A stretch of DNA of 64,000 bases from Phlebopus portentosus (GCA_037892935.1 JAYXKI010000015.1:248001-312000); one strand, 5' to 3'; shown: positions 20,857 through 33,083, counted from the first letter of the stretch. A program made the numbers and translations. Notes: generated by a model from the sequence alone, not told the origin.

Positions 20857-21277
20857 TGTAAGGACTCGAACATTTTCCTTTTCTTTTCTTATGTCATCAC
20901 TCATTTTAATATTCTTTTTCCTTTTCTTTTATTTTTTCTTATGCGCTTATTCATCCAATTGCCGGAACATTCCACAACGTTCTATCATGCTCACTAATCA
21001 TCTCATTCCTTGTCATGTGACTTCCTAATAGAGTAGACCTTTCCCGCGCTCAAAGTCTATATAAGTAGATAGTTTGACTCTTTCGTTCCTTGTCTTTCTA
21101 TTCTACTTACCTTCACTGCGACATAGGTATCTACTCTTGTATTATTAGTTTGCTGAAATCTACTTACCTTCACTGCGACATAGCGTGCGTATAGCCCGGC
21201 AACTCGCGTTTAGCCAGTTGTTTGTTGTTTGTGTTGGCCGCCTCGAGATCGACGCCCGTTAGTCTCGCCGCCTAACA
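20857..21277 (+). repeat. 3' LTR of element D (421 bp)
   Basis: Same termini and length as the 5' LTR, with two transitions between them. It is followed by the duplication ATTAT (21,278-21,282). Confidence 0.97.
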
Positions 21278-21282
21278 ATTAT

Positions 21283-22630
21283 GCCCTCTTCACCTCTTCT
21301 TTGTTTTGTTTGGAGGCTGTTATTTGAAAGGATCTTCTCCCATATTTATATTTAACTCAGTCTTCTTATGCAGGTATGTTGACCCCATTTGTGGCTATTT
21401 GTATATAAAGAGCTTGCTGTGTTAGGTCACTACATAATAGCTCCATTTTCCTTACCTTGTAATACATGTACAGTAGGAGTCACTGTGTCATGCTCCTCTC
21501 GTCTCCTATCATAAGTATTCTGTTCTTCTATATGAAATCTGCCTCTGTATTTTTCCTGTATGTTAGCACATGTATAGATCAGATTGTATTCTTTGGTAGT
21601 GATGATGCATAGTAGTGATGGTTCAAGTTCTGCCTGCTTTCATTTGATCAAGAGTTTGCTGTAAGTCAAAATTGTTTTTTTGTAGATAGTGGGCTTGTCT
21701 GTGTGAGCTGTGTACTGAGTGATAATGAACAGAACAAATTATAACTAACTGATCTGTTGCTGAGGCTTCTTGGTCTGCTCTGGCTCAAGATACAAAGATG
21801 AATTTAAAGACATTGATGGACTTGATTTCAAAGGCTGCTGTATATTCTCTTCAGTGTCGATTGGATGGGATAGGTAGTGAAGGGTGGGTACTGACCTGTT
21901 GGTAATTGAAACTTGCACAGACTCTAATATTCCCATCAAAAAATGATTGTAGCAGAAATGGTCAGGTTTTTCTGTCGAAGTACATGAGTTATGATGGGTA
22001 AAAGGGTAAGAGGGAGAGAAATCTGTATGTAGGCATGCTGGAGGACTGCCTTTCTCTATGAAGGACACCTCATTTAGCCACAAAACTCATACATAGATAC
22101 CACCCATCCTTGCATGAATTTATCTGCTTGAATCATATTTTTATGAGCAGTATGTTGTGAGCTACGATTTTTTCACTGTCTGAGGGAGGGGGTTGAGGTA
22201 CTGACTTGATGAGGTTGTCTTTCTTGTATTGCCACTTACACACCACATTGTTTGGAAAATTTTACACCTGTAGAAGTGCATTTTCGAGTGCTTTTTTTAC
22301 GTTATAATAGTATGTCTTAATATGCAATATTGAGTGAGCAATTGGCCGTTTTGTTCATTTTTGCTTTTTGAGGGCATGACACTAGTGAAAAATCATGTGA
22401 TTTTGGCTTTTCTCATTACTTTTGCAAACAGCTGTAAGTCCTTCTCCTTGTTTTCTGGTCTGTCCGTGCGTCCCCAGTAAGCCTATAAATCACGTGCCGA
22501 AGATCAGATCTATCTCAGGGTGGATCTCGGCGATTTCCCTTTGACCAGTAAGCTATATAGCTAGTTCTTTCGTTCTAGCTCGGCAGTACGAGTTTCAAAC
22601 TGTGACAGTCCGTTCACCAACAACCCTGAT
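21283..22630. other. AT-rich spacer without a recognisable gene
   Basis: This stretch is the right flank of the element D insertion site and probably continues the decayed sequence seen before 14,668. No open frame of more than about 110 codons has coding character, and I recognise no element in it. Confidence 0.5.
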
Positions 22631-24744
22631 ATGTCGAACATCGATATCTATTGGGAGGCGCTTGCCGGCACCCATTTTCCTCCCAAGCCAAGCTTTAATG
22701 ACGAAACCTGTCAACACCCAGTGGTCTGAGCATTCCGTCTACTTGGAGATTGGATTTGATCTGATTTATGCTTTCGTAGGCAAACCCAGACATAATTGGT
22801 CTTGGCGTGCGCATATCGTTCTACGCACAAACACTAATTTGTGGTCAGTCAAAAATCAAGCGCGGTTTCATGTACTAATGGCGAAATGATGTGGGCAGCC
22901 CTGCATACTCAGCAGAGATCAAGCGTACACGTCTCTCTGGACGCTCGTTTTGTCCACGATTGTGTACACTGGGATAGCTCTTCTCCTAGGATTCAAAGTC
23001 CATCCACAATTGAGCCTTAATGACGCTGTCGTCATTATGTACCTTTTATCGTTGTCCTGGACAACTGTATATCTTACAACACCAAGGTTTTGGCATCTCA
23101 GGAGGCGAATGCTGCTCTTTGAGACCGTCTTTTTCGGCCACACTATTCTCCTTTGCGGATGTGAACTGGCGATACTTGCGCATGCAAGATCCTTTGGTTC
23201 GCTGCCGGCCTGTAACTCGAGTGCAATTATGGTTCTCTTCAAGGAATTCCGGGTAGTACATACCGGGCAGGTAGTCGGGATCATTCTCCTCACCGTGCAA
23301 TTGGTACTTTTTCTCTTGATTACGTTTTATGACTATGGAATGTTCGAACGCCGAAATGGAATTATCGGGCTCATATCTCGCATGTTCAAGCGAGAGAGAG
23401 GAGAAGGAGAAGGCATTGAGATGGTAACCCGTGATATGACTCAGTTTGCTGATAGGCCTGTCGTAATCCGACGAGGAAGTCGCCACGCTCCGGAGACTGA
23501 GTCACAAGCCGCAAGACCAGAACAAGTCGCGAATATTGTCACTATGATCGTCGTTTGGTTGGTTCTAGTCATAAATACCGAGTTCACCATCCTCAAAAAC
23601 CATTTCACGAATATGGGACAGTTCGCTTGGGGAGTAGGGCAGATCTTGGCCATGGCTCTTCTCATTGTCCCAGTATACAATCTAACAAAAACCCTTGCAG
23701 AAAGGTACCGGATCAGCCATTCGCATCCTTCTCTGGTCGGGGTAATGCCTGGCTCGTTGCGTCCTGACTTGAACGGAACAGATGATCGGCAAGAGCAGCA
23801 CTTGGGGGCTGACCAACAGGAGCAAGGCTTTGGGGATGATCGACTGGAGCAACAATTGCCTGGAGGTGGTCGACAGGAGCCACAATCTCCTGGGAGATGA
23901 TCAAGCAAATTCTCCGTCATCGGCTTCCCACGAAGGGGTAGCGCTAGACCCATGTCAGCCCTGTACTACAGAGCCTGTCGAACCCGTCGAATCACCTCAT
24001 CTAACACCGCTTCCTGGATTGCAAATACTAGATGGACAATCACCACGCACTTGCGGTACGGTTGAGGCTCTTGATCAAGGTACGACGGAAGTTACAGCCT
24101 ATGGCCGGTCAGAGGAGATTGCTGCACATCACAAAATGCAGGAGCCCTGCTTATTAGCAACGGACGACCAAACCGAAAGTAAACGGTTTAACTGGCCACG
24201 CAAAGCAGCTCAGGACGTGATTCGAGATTCCGCATCGGACGAGAACGTGACAGACAGATTTCCTGGACGGGCGTCGAATCGTCTGCCCACTGAGCCTTGT
24301 CGCTCTGGTCCTTCCCGATGTACACCCGACTCGTCATTACTTGTTCCTTTCGAGGAGAGGGCTCCAAATGTGGCAGGCGACGGTGTGGAAGAGGACCAAA
24401 TGAAGTCGGAAGAACAGGTTCCCCGGCGTGACAACGAAGGGGACGCACGGTCTATTCGGGATACACAGGATGAAGATACGAGGGATGATCCGCCCAGACC
24501 AATCATTGATCCTTCGAATACACCGGCCAATCAAACACATTGCCCCCCGAGACTAATCGAACCAACTGATTGGCTGCCGCGCGAACTGGAGGAACACCAA
24601 GCTCCAATTAGTCAAGAGACATTGGCCCACTCGGAGGTGAATGAAACGGTGCAGCAAATAAGACTGATGCCTTCTTCACCCTGTTCCGATACATGTTCGC
24701 CAAGGTCGTCCACGACTACCTTCTTCACTGCACCTGAAGAATGA
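22631..24744 (+). pseudogene. Multi-span membrane protein gene, upstream copy, frameshifted
   Basis: An exon (22,631-22,720, MSNIDIYWEA...) is joined through a 59-bp intron to a 64-nt exon (22,780-22,843, encoding GLGVRISFY). A 55-bp intron then leads to the main exon carrying several hydrophobic segments, including NDAVVIMYLLSLSWTT. The 64-nt exon and its following intron start (GTCAGT) are identical in layout to the paralog at 25,450. Two defects are visible. About 11 nt are missing near 22,900-22,935 relative to the paralog. A run of 27-30-nt repeats (23,781-23,895) includes one 31-nt unit, which shifts the frame so that it stops at 23,900 while the acidic C-terminal tail continues in the next frame to 24,744. 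I know this exon pattern as a basidiomycete hypothetical membrane family without assigned function. Confidence 0.6.
23781..23895 (+). repeat. Short tandem repeats in the tail of the upstream membrane gene
   Basis: Units start at 23,781, 23,808, 23,835 and 23,865 (lengths 27, 27, 30, 31) and the homologous motif recurs at 23,896. They encode variants of DDRQEQ. The 31-nt unit is the only one not divisible by three and accounts for the frame change. Confidence 0.75.
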
Positions 24745-25449
24745 TAAGTATGTCCACGGACCTAACCGCTTGAAGTAAAAATATCAGAGGAGACTGAAGA
24801 CACCGATACTGAGTAGGAGAGCACACTGCTTGGAATGCGACGGGCCGTTCTTTATAACTAAGGATCGGCTGAAATATAATTTTGATGGGAGTACAAAAGC
24901 GAGGAAGACCAGACGGCGGTCCCGGTACTCAGGTTTCCGTACCGGTCGTTGACCAGCCAGTTGGAGGATCCGGAATCACTTGCGCGGCCCGGGGTAGAAG
25001 ACGTTGTGGACGCCTGCGGGACGTGCCCAAACGAGCCGATCGTCTGGGTGATACCATGGATGGCTTGGTGTGGAGAACAACCAAAAGCCACGACGGTCAA
25101 CCATTTTTGACGATGGTCTCCGGCGCGATTCCTCTGATTATTACGAAGAAAGTCAGACACGTAGCAGGCTAAGGTGGCATCGAGACGAAACTACAGCTTA
25201 AGCTGTTTGTTTGAAACATTGATATTGGCAGCAATGGTAGCGTCATTACATAATTTGAAAATCTGAGAGTGGATCGGGTTAGGGTTTATGAATGCACGTG
25301 TCTCAAGTTTCGTGCTTCTCTCGACGACGGAAAAGAAGCTCGTCAACGTACTGAACCACTGGATATCTGGATACCATTCTCTATCAGTTCTGGACTGTAC
25401 ATTTCTCCAAAGACATAAAGCTCGCCGTATTTGAAACGAAACAACATAG
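24745..25449. other. Spacer between the two paralogous membrane genes
   Basis: Nothing coding is recognised. Short frames on both strands lack family resemblance. The region should hold the promoter of the downstream gene. Confidence 0.4.
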
Positions 25450-26890
25450 ATGTATTTGCTATTAGAATCAGAGTGTCGGTCGCCAGAGGTATGAGCACAT
25501 CCACTTCCACCCCGGATAAATGATTTTGGTCTGATCTATGCTTCCCCAGGCAAATCGCGACATCGTTGGTCTCGGTGTGCGCATCTCGTTCTACACGCAA
25601 ACGTTCATCTACGGTCAGTAAAGAAACAAGTGCGATTTTAAACATTTTATGACTGTGTCCTGGGCAGCTCTTTTAGTGATGTTCGGGCCGACGTTCGAAA
25701 ACATCATCTCAGCACTCTGGACTTGCCTGCTGTACGGCATCTCTTATGCCCTAATTGCGCTTATCCTGGGCTTCAAGGGCCATCCGGAACTGACGTTGAA
25801 TGACGCGGTTGTAATCATGTACCTTCTGTCACTGTCCTGGACAACTGCCTACCTTGCAACCCCGTGGTTTTGGCATCTCGGGAGGCGAATGCCTCTTTTT
25901 GAGATCGTCTTCTTCGGCCACACTATTCTCCTCTTATTATGTCGCCTAGCAATACTCATTTCCGCGAAATCCTTTGGTTCACTGCCGGAGTGCAACTCGA
26001 GTGCAGTAATGGTCCTCTTCAAGGAATTCCACGTATTACGTACGGGTCAGGTAGTCGGGATCATCCTTCTCATCATGCAGCTGGTGGCATTTCTCTCGAT
26101 CACGTTGTATGACTATGGAATCTGCGAGCGCCGGAATCGAATTTTTGGGTCCGCATCTCAGATGTTTAGGCGAGCGAGGAGGAGAGAGGATGGTAATATG
26201 GGAATGCGTGATACAGCTCAGCAGAGACTCGCAGACAGGCCTCTCGTAATCCGACAAAGAGGCAGGAACGCTCCGCACGCTGGAGGGCAAGCCAGTAGAT
26301 CCGAGTGGATCGCGAATATTTCCGCTGTAGTCATCGTTTGGTCGATTCTCGTCATGAATACTGAGCTAACTATTACACGGAACTATTCCGTGGGTATGCG
26401 ACAGTTCGTTTGGGGCCCAGGACAGATCTCGGCGATGGCCCTTCTGGTTGTTCCTGTAACTAGTCTTGCTAAAGTCATTGCCGTGAGATACCGAGTCGAC
26501 TGGTTGCGCTATCTTCTGGTGGTAGAGGAAATACCTCATCCATTGCGTCCTCACGCGAATGGCATGGATGATCGCCAGGAGCAGGGCTTGGTGTCCCATA
26601 CTACGGAGCAAGAATCATTTGAAGGCGACGAAGCAAATATTCAGTCATCAGCTTTTCACTCGGACGCAATGACTGGCCAACAGGCGGAGCGTGATGGAAC
26701 AGAGGTGCTTGAGAGAATGGAAGTAACACTTCCTTTATCGTCTTCCGACACGAATGGAATGATACGCGAACCTGCATGTCAACACTCTACGAAAGAGCCT
26801 GTCAAAGCAGTTGGATTACATCATCTGACAGCGCCTTCTGGATCGCAGAGACTCCATGAACAGGAGATGCAACAACCGTCGTATTCTTAG
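25450..26890 (+). CDS. Multi-span membrane protein of unknown function, downstream copy
   Basis: Proposed exons are 25,450-25,488 (short N-terminus, least certain), 25,550-25,613 and 25,668-26,890, with introns of 61 and 54 bp that keep the frame. Exon 2 encodes ANRDIVGLGVRISFYTQTF, matching exon 2 of the upstream paralog. The main exon holds about six or seven hydrophobic segments, then a polar tail. Stop TAG at 26,888-26,890 lies exactly at a MITE insertion; downstream DNA (27,069-27,430) still resembles the longer tail of the paralog, so this protein is probably shortened. The protein is likely an integral membrane protein of unknown role. The two copies arose by tandem duplication. Confidence 0.7.
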
Positions 26891-27065
26891 GCTGTGTTCG
26901 GTACTAGCCGCAGTCTCTTAGTCACGAACCTGCAAAAAAAGATGGTTTTGGCCAAGTCGTAGCTCTTGGCTGTCACTTTCCTGCCATCTTTACCTGCATG
27001 ACTGCCTGTTACCAGGGCCAAGAGCCGCGTGGACTCCAAGGCCGCGACTAGCACCGAACGCAGCC
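26890..27065. mobile_element. MITE, PIF/Harbinger-like (176 bp, TTA duplication)
   Basis: The ends are imperfect inverted repeats of about 26 bp beginning GGCTGTGTTCGGTACTAG and, from the other side, GGCTGCGTTCGGTGCTAG, with five mismatches that are all transitions. The 3-bp flanks are TTA at 26,887-26,889 and 27,066-27,068. TIRs starting GGCTG.GTTCGG with a TWA duplication are typical of PIF/Harbinger MITEs. It has no coding capacity. Confidence 0.85.
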
Positions 27066-27068
27066 TTA

Positions 27069-27430
27069 GGTTACGGCTGAGACATGATCAACGTGGAAAT
27101 TCCAACCCGTGGCTAGTAGGAAGAAGTTGCTGCACATCATATGCGGAATCCCTCTTTGGCACCAGATTACCGAACTGAAAGCAAGGGGTTGCACTCGTCA
27201 CGCAGAGGATCTCGGAATAAGTTACAAGAGTCCTCGAGATCAGCTAAAAGCAGAAAAGGGAAATGGCAGACGAATTCTGTGGACAGGAATGGCTCGCCAT
27301 ACTGTCGAGATGTGTGTAACTGCCGCTGCAGCTGCCATCCTAGATGCACCTGCCTCGTCATTACTTGCTGCCCTACCTGCGAGCGGGGGCGAATACGGCA
27401 GGCGATAGTGTGGAAGAGGAGCCGAAAGGA
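27069..27430 (+). pseudogene. Detached tail of the downstream membrane gene
   Basis: From about 27,110 the DNA aligns with 24,100-24,400, the tail of the upstream paralog (shared blocks include TTGCTGCACATCA and CTCGTCATTACTTG, and GTGTGGAAGAGGA near the end). It is out of frame and separated from its gene by the stop codon and the MITE. Confidence 0.65.
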
Positions 27431-28251
27431 CCGGCTGGACCGGCTTTCTTATGGAATTATCTACAAATAGTACGTCCAGACCTGCTGGATGGGTCTTGCA
27501 ACGAATTCGCTGGCTGGAGTTCGGAGGGGGCTGAGTTCAGGACACGTGACATATACCCGCGAACTATATATACATGTATAGATAGAATGGATTAGCCTGA
27601 ATGGGAGTGTCGGCGACAAAGTTGGAAAGTTTAGGTCACGTGGTAAGCGCCAAACCTCAGGATGGAACCACGGTTGCTTTTGGGTCTCAGTCTCGCCGAA
27701 CATGTGGACGGCATGATTGACGGCTTTCCTTCCCCTGAGCGCCGAACGGGGATGATGGAAGCACGGAACCATGGAAAATGCTTCTTGGACGTTGAACACC
27801 GATCGTGAATGTGAGTGAAGGTGGAAAGAACTAGGTCACGTGACTGACGCCAAGTCTCTCGGGACCGGGAGTTAGATGGGCTCGAATGTTTACATCTAAC
27901 TGGTCGATCGACGTGATATATGTTGCTCGGCAAGTGACCATATATGTTCTGATCGACGTTGCGAGCTGAACGAGGTTTTCTAATAGACTTCATTCATTTC
28001 TACGTTGAGCTTGCTTGATCTACTGCACCCTACTATCGTTCTTTGCATCCTCATTATACCGTCAATCATCCTAAATTTGCTTCACATTTCCGGACCGACA
28101 ACTCCAAGGTGAGATACATGCATCTTTTCGATAGCTGCACCTGACACGAGACTTAGTACTGCTTAGCATTATCCAGTCCGTACACGAGTCCTTTGCATTT
28201 TTCTACGTCTCTACGTCGTATTGACAACTACTCGCGCCTGTTATCTCTCAG
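27431..28251. other. Spacer, nothing certain
   Basis: No recognisable gene. Two similar blocks containing AGGTCACGTG (27,632-27,650 and 27,831-27,850) form an imperfect direct repeat. A GT..AG intron-like stretch ends just before the small ORF at 28,252. Confidence 0.4.
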
Positions 28252-28392
28252 ATGGATGACGAAGCCAGCTTCTACGGCTACGGCCGTTTCTGCAGCATGT
28301 TCTTTGAAGCCATTGGCCATACAATGGCCTGGTTTTTTCATATCTTCGACAGATCTTCTGCTCGGCGTCAAGAAAGCACGGAGATGGTATGA
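28252..28392 (+). CDS. Possible small protein, 46 residues
   Basis: ATG directly follows a strong 3' splice motif (TTATCTCTCAG), and a GTGAGATA 5' splice motif lies upstream at about 28,110, suggesting a 5'-UTR intron. The predicted protein starts MDDEASFYGYGRFCSMFFE, has a short hydrophobic middle and an arginine-rich tail, and ends EMV. It has no CaaX box, so it is not a lipopeptide pheromone precursor. I recognise no homolog, and the ORF may be chance. Confidence 0.3.
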   Translation: MDDEASFYGYGRFCSMFFEAIGHTMAWFFHIFDRSSARRQESTEMV

Positions 28393-28399
28393 AGGGATG

Positions 28400-29040
28400 C
28401 TTTAAAGGTGATATTTTTTCCTGGATTTGCCGTCCGATTCTGACACAAAAGCTTTCAGGCGATGTGATTCTGTATACGGACATGCTATAGACATGACAAT
28501 TGCTTAGTATCAAATATTACTGAAGACCTAGCTTGTATCGATTTTCTGTGCTTTTAACCACCTTTCCTTATTGCTGCACGTGACTCCAGAGATTAATCTT
28601 GCCTATTCTTATCTCGAATAGAAGTACTACATAGTCCTAAATCCTTCTACCACATTTGATGCGCCTTGATTTATGCAATAGCAATGCACAACTACCAATT
28701 CTCGATCGAAATGTTCCGTTTTTGGAAGGTGATCGGCGCGTGCTTCAACCTACTCACACACGCGCTTCTGCTATGCATTACACCTGGGGCAAAACCCTTT
28801 TTCCGAGCCTCAAAAACTTGATCCGGAACTGGAATCCAGCCAATCAGAGGCGAGCTTTCCAATTCTGTTTCCTATTTAAGCGGCTCAGAAACAGAATTCT
28901 GCCCGCTGTGTTAATGTCTGTTGGCTTTTAATATTCTGAAGAATCAATGGGGAATTTTAGGAATTTCGTGGCCTTTTCTTCTTATGATTTGCGTTGAAGA
29001 ATAAGGCAGAATAAATTTATGATAAGGATAAGCAAAACGT
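28400..29040. other. Spacer, no gene seen
   Basis: Moderately AT-rich. Small frames only, none with recognisable features. Confidence 0.4.
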
Positions 29041-31060
29041 TACTGGCGTACATCTAAGAGTGCCGTTCTTCCTCAAGAGACTCGTCGAGATTATCAATCT
29101 ATGGGCCTTTGTCGTGTATTCCCCTTTCCGGAGAGTTCTACTTGAAGTCAACAATGTCCTTCTCCTTGCGTAGGTAGGACAGCACACACCGCATCTCCGT
29201 CATAGGGCCACCCGACGCCGACACGTTCGCTTTGAATCCGCTGCTTGACGTACGCGAGAGGCCTGTGAGCTGACGGACTCCGGGCGCTGGTGAGGTGGGC
29301 CATTATGTGCCGCGAGGTCCTTGCAACATGACTCTTGCTCAAGGAAGGTACGAGGAGGAGCGTAGAACGACAGTGCTTACCGAGCTCTGAGATCCACGAT
29401 CTCCTTGTAGAAGACTTCTCGCTGCTGGTTCCAATTATTTTCCGATGCAGTCGACTTGGCCTGAGCAGTCGCAGCCTGGATCATCTTCTCATGTAACGAG
29501 ACCCACACCTTTCTGAGCTCCTTGAGACAGTCCACGACCTTGAGCGACCCGGTATGAGCGACGGTTTTGCGAGAATACTCCTCTTCGGCAGTCTTATATA
29601 GTGGGTAAGTCCAGCCCTACCCCTGAAATCTTAGGAAGACCTGCCTTGGCCCGTTCCGTCTGTTCCGGCACCTTGTTCTCAGGAGACGCCCGATCACTGA
29701 GAGAGCTCCTCTCGGCATTGGCGATACCAACAAATGTCTTCCAGCATCTTCTTGTCCTGAGTGCATGATCACATACTCTTCGAGCGGCCGTTGAAGCTCA
29801 CCGCTCTTCTCGGCAAGTCGAGCGATATCATCCTGCAGAGAAGACATTTTTCTCCTCAAGCCCCTTCCGTTCACCTTAAAAATAATGAATATACATATAT
29901 GATGCAGAGGGCAAATGAGCTTCCCGTACCTCAACTTTAGTGATCTGGGCCTCGACCGATACCCTATACCCGTCATGCGCGGCGGGCAGTGCTTGAAAAG
30001 CAGTTTCACTGGCTTGACTAATTTCCTGGAATTGCTGCACATGGCGAGATCACCTCCGGCAGACTTGGGTGCAGCTCTGCGTCATGCCGTGGAAGACAGT
30101 GATCAGCGAACACTAATAAATACGGTCAAGCTCACCGAGGCTCGGCAAGTTCAGCCTTGAAGTCCTGCTCCGAGCCGTCTTCGTCAGTTGATTGTGATAT
30201 GGCACCAGTCGTGATAGTGTTCGAGGACGTACCTCGCTCATAAACGGTAATCTTTCTCGATTCATTTGTGCCTACTTGACAAGCTCATCGGCCCGTTCTC
30301 GTAAGTGAGTGCGTTCGACTTATATCGGCCTTCATGAGAGGTTATCGGGCCTTCGACGAATACTCCGCGTGCCATGATGGATAGTAACGTAGAAGACATC
30401 TTCAGAACGCTGTGATTGTTTCGTGCACCTCGCGGATAACCTATTCTGATCGTCCTCCATTCGTGCCTTGTACTTCTGTTCAGAATTTTCCATTCTTGCC
30501 GAAATCTCGCGGACCTAACCCAATAGAGCCATGTTCGTTTACTGTCAACTAATCTGTAAACCTTCATCTGAAGGCAGCGGCGCGTCCTGTAATCGATCCA
30601 GTTCCTTGAGGAGACCTTTGATTTGCGAGTATCGTCAAGCTGCCAGCTCTATAGAACGTTCTCTCGCTTCAGGTTCTCTTCGTCATTCTTCGCGTTTTGA
30701 AGCTTTACCAGAGAAACGCCGCTGTTTGTGAGTGCTCGAGAGACCTGAGTCGCAAACTGGACTTGCTGTAGGTCGCTCGATCTCTTGCTTCCCGATAACT
30801 GGGACCCAAATTGAAATTAATGCCAGTGATCAATGTAAAAAGGGAGTCAACATACTTCTTCTTCAAATGCAGCAATAACTCCAGCAAGAGTACGAATACC
30901 ATTTCTTGACCAATTCGCATTGCATCCTAACGTATTCAGAGTAAACCTCGGTGAACTTCTCCTGCATGCTGCTGATCGTTGAAATGATTATACATATTAG
31001 AACTGAACAAGCTAGGCAAATCTCCAGGACCGATGCATAGTCATAGAGCCAATACAATGC
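29040..31060 (-). pseudogene. Decayed partial copy of an MLP1/TPR-like nuclear-basket gene (inverted copy)
   Basis: On the minus strand this region is collinear with the plus-strand relic at 34,800-38,230. Matching blocks include those around QDDIARL (29,850), the one with EEYSRK (29,590) and the one with NNWNQQREVFYKEI (29,400). It is coiled-coil coding sequence with short introns and stops. The family assignment comes from the longer plus-strand relic, which carries the MLP1/TPR signature. It lacks the 5' and 3' ends and is not a working gene. Confidence 0.6.
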
Positions 31061-31270
31061 ATGAATCCCATTTACTTATCATAGTGAAAGATCAAGTCAA
31101 CGGGGTAGCTACAAGGTAAAATGAATCCAACGAGAGACCATAGTAGAATCAGAGAAAGCGGAAAGACGTTATTTCGCCCCCCACCGATCATACTTCCTGC
31201 CATCGGAAAACGTAGAAGGGATGGTCAGAAGAGATCGAGTATTGCACGTCTGCAACGAACCTTCCACAAA

Positions 31271-33083
31271 CTAATCAGGAATCGCGTGGGGATTTTTCAT
31301 GAGCTTGTACGCAAAATGTAGTGCCAATTGTGCAGTCGCCGGATTGTCAACTCGGGGCAGATTGTCCACTTGGTCAATAGCCGCTATCCAGTCGTGATCC
31401 TCGCCTCTGTCGACCTCCAGGGGAAACGCGATGTTATGGACCGCTTCGTTTCCAAGTTCTCGCAGTTGATCGACGTCAATACAGACAGCTTGGAAATATT
31501 TGCCGTTTGAGAGAAGCACTCTGGCAAAAACCACACGGTCGAGCACCCATTTCTTTCTTTCTCGCGTGAAACCCTTGGCGTGTTTGTTATAGACCCTCCT
31601 CGCAAAATTGACCCATTCTACGGAGAACCGCTCCCGAGTTTTCTTCCTCTCCGCCTCCTCCTCCTCCTCCCTCTTCTCCCTCTCCCTCTTCTCCTTCTCC
31701 CTCTCCTCCTTGTCCCTCTCCTCCTTGCCCTTCTTCTTATGGAAAGGAAGCTTCGCCAGCCTCGACGCCGCCGACGTCGACGTCAGCGTCGGTGTCTGTG
31801 ACCGCGTCGGATGCCCATACAAATCCTCCTTGAGAAGATCCATAAATTGCCACATTGCTAGCCGCCAATAATCGAACTGATCCGGTTGGAACGTGCGTTT
31901 ACTTTTTCTGTCCCTAGGCTTGTCCTTACCCTTCTGGCGGTTGTTAGACTCTGCCGCGACGCTCGTAGCTATCATGTCCACACCATACCGAGCAAGCTTA
32001 TTATCCCAAAATTCCGTCCATTCCTCGGGTCCTATTCTGCCACGCCTATTGAAGTGTCGAAAGTACCGAGCATGATGCTGCTCCGTAGGCACAACCCGCG
32101 ACTCAGCGTCCGGCATGGTTGAGCCTTCTGAGACGACGAGCGACCTGGCAGGCTTGGAAAAGCCTATGGGCGCGTTTTTAGCAATAGCTGAACCAGGGAG
32201 GTGCTTGCTCTTAGAACTAGCGGAACCGGAGGGAGACGTAACATCTGAGATGGCGGATGCGGATGAGACACTCGCCCGCGCAACATGCGCATAACTGCCG
32301 GAGGGTGACTTCGGTGGCGCAGGCTTGGGCACCTCCTTGGGAGGATCGGCCTTTATTGGGGAAAGCCATAGCTTAGACAAGGTCCAGTTCTTGATGCCGC
32401 TCACGTCTGGTTCTGGTTCTGGTTCAAGGAAGAACCGAATAAACTCGTTAAGGAAAAGGTACGCGCCCCATGTGAATGTCAGTCGGATTCCGTCAATCAG
32501 CTGCCTCCGTAGCATGTGGAAATAGACCCCCTTCCTCTAAAAAGCTTTGTAAATGTAAATCCTCTCCTCCGAAAATAAATCACATACGCCGTACACGATA
32601 TATTCCTCCACGTCCTGTGAGACGCATGAGTATTCCACCAATCTGTTCTCTACGATCTCCAACTTGGCCCTGAGATCCTGACGGTCCTCAGCCATTTGCG
32701 ACCCTTGCGCCTCTTGGTCCTTCCGCACGATTGCGAGTTCCGCCCGCACGCTGGCGAGTTGCGCGAGCACGCTGGCGAGTTGCGCGTCCGTACCTGTGAG
32801 TCTCTCCGAGAGTTTAGCGTTATCCGCTTTCAGCTCCTTCCGAACCTTCGCCAAATCAAACAGTGCAATCGCAGCACCTGTCGACGCATCATCGTCCGGG
32901 CAGCTTTCAGCTCTTGCCATGGCCTTTTCGACGGATATTTGAGCGTTTCGTCCTATTTCGCCTAAAACAATTGACATGACTGGGCATCCCGACATGCATC
33001 GAGAGCAACTTACTGTCGCTATGCAGAGCTTCCACGTCGTACTGTTTGCCTTGGACTGTATATGTGGCTGTGGTTGTGGCCAT
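31271..33083 (-). CDS. Coiled-coil protein of unknown function, 569 residues
   Basis: Three exons: 33,083-33,014, 32,961-32,588 and 32,536-31,271. The introns are 52 bp (GTAAGT..TTTTAG) and 51 bp (GTATGT..TTTTAG); lengths sum to 570 codons with the stop. The protein starts MATTTATYTVQGKQYD. An N-terminal coiled coil (about residues 30-140, heptad-rich, with SVLAQLASVRAEL) is followed by a hydrophobic stretch near 160-180, a proline/serine-rich linker, a block around RYFRHFNRRGRIGPEEWTEF, a K/R/E-rich charged helix (about residues 410-440) and a conserved-looking C-terminus. No known domain is recognised; it looks intact. A TATA-like TATATAAAG lies about 280 bases upstream. It sits between two inverted MLP1/TPR relics. 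Confidence 0.75.

Larger units (their letters stand above)
14673..21277 (+). mobile_element. Young full-length Ty3/gypsy chromovirus, element D (6,605 bp)
   Basis: It has two 421-bp LTRs differing at two positions, a perfect ATTAT duplication, a self-priming PBS, gag with a CCHC knuckle, a -1 frameshift signal, pol in the order PR-RT-RH-IN (the Ty3/gypsy order), a chromodomain and a polypurine tract. The chromodomain and Tf1-like priming place it among chromoviruses. Defects are the absence of an AUG at the gag start (ACG instead) and a 1-nt deletion before the chromodomain. Its CpG content is much higher than in copies A, B and C. Whether it is still mobile cannot be told from sequence. Confidence 0.96.

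Noticed and set aside
1..21277. The whole left region as one composite element
   Set aside because: Distinct duplications (GCTAA, CTCAT, ATTAT), two orientations and different divergence levels show separate insertions.
28252..28392. Small ORF as a mating pheromone precursor
   Set aside because: It does not end in a CaaX box (last residues EMV) and no receptor gene is nearby.
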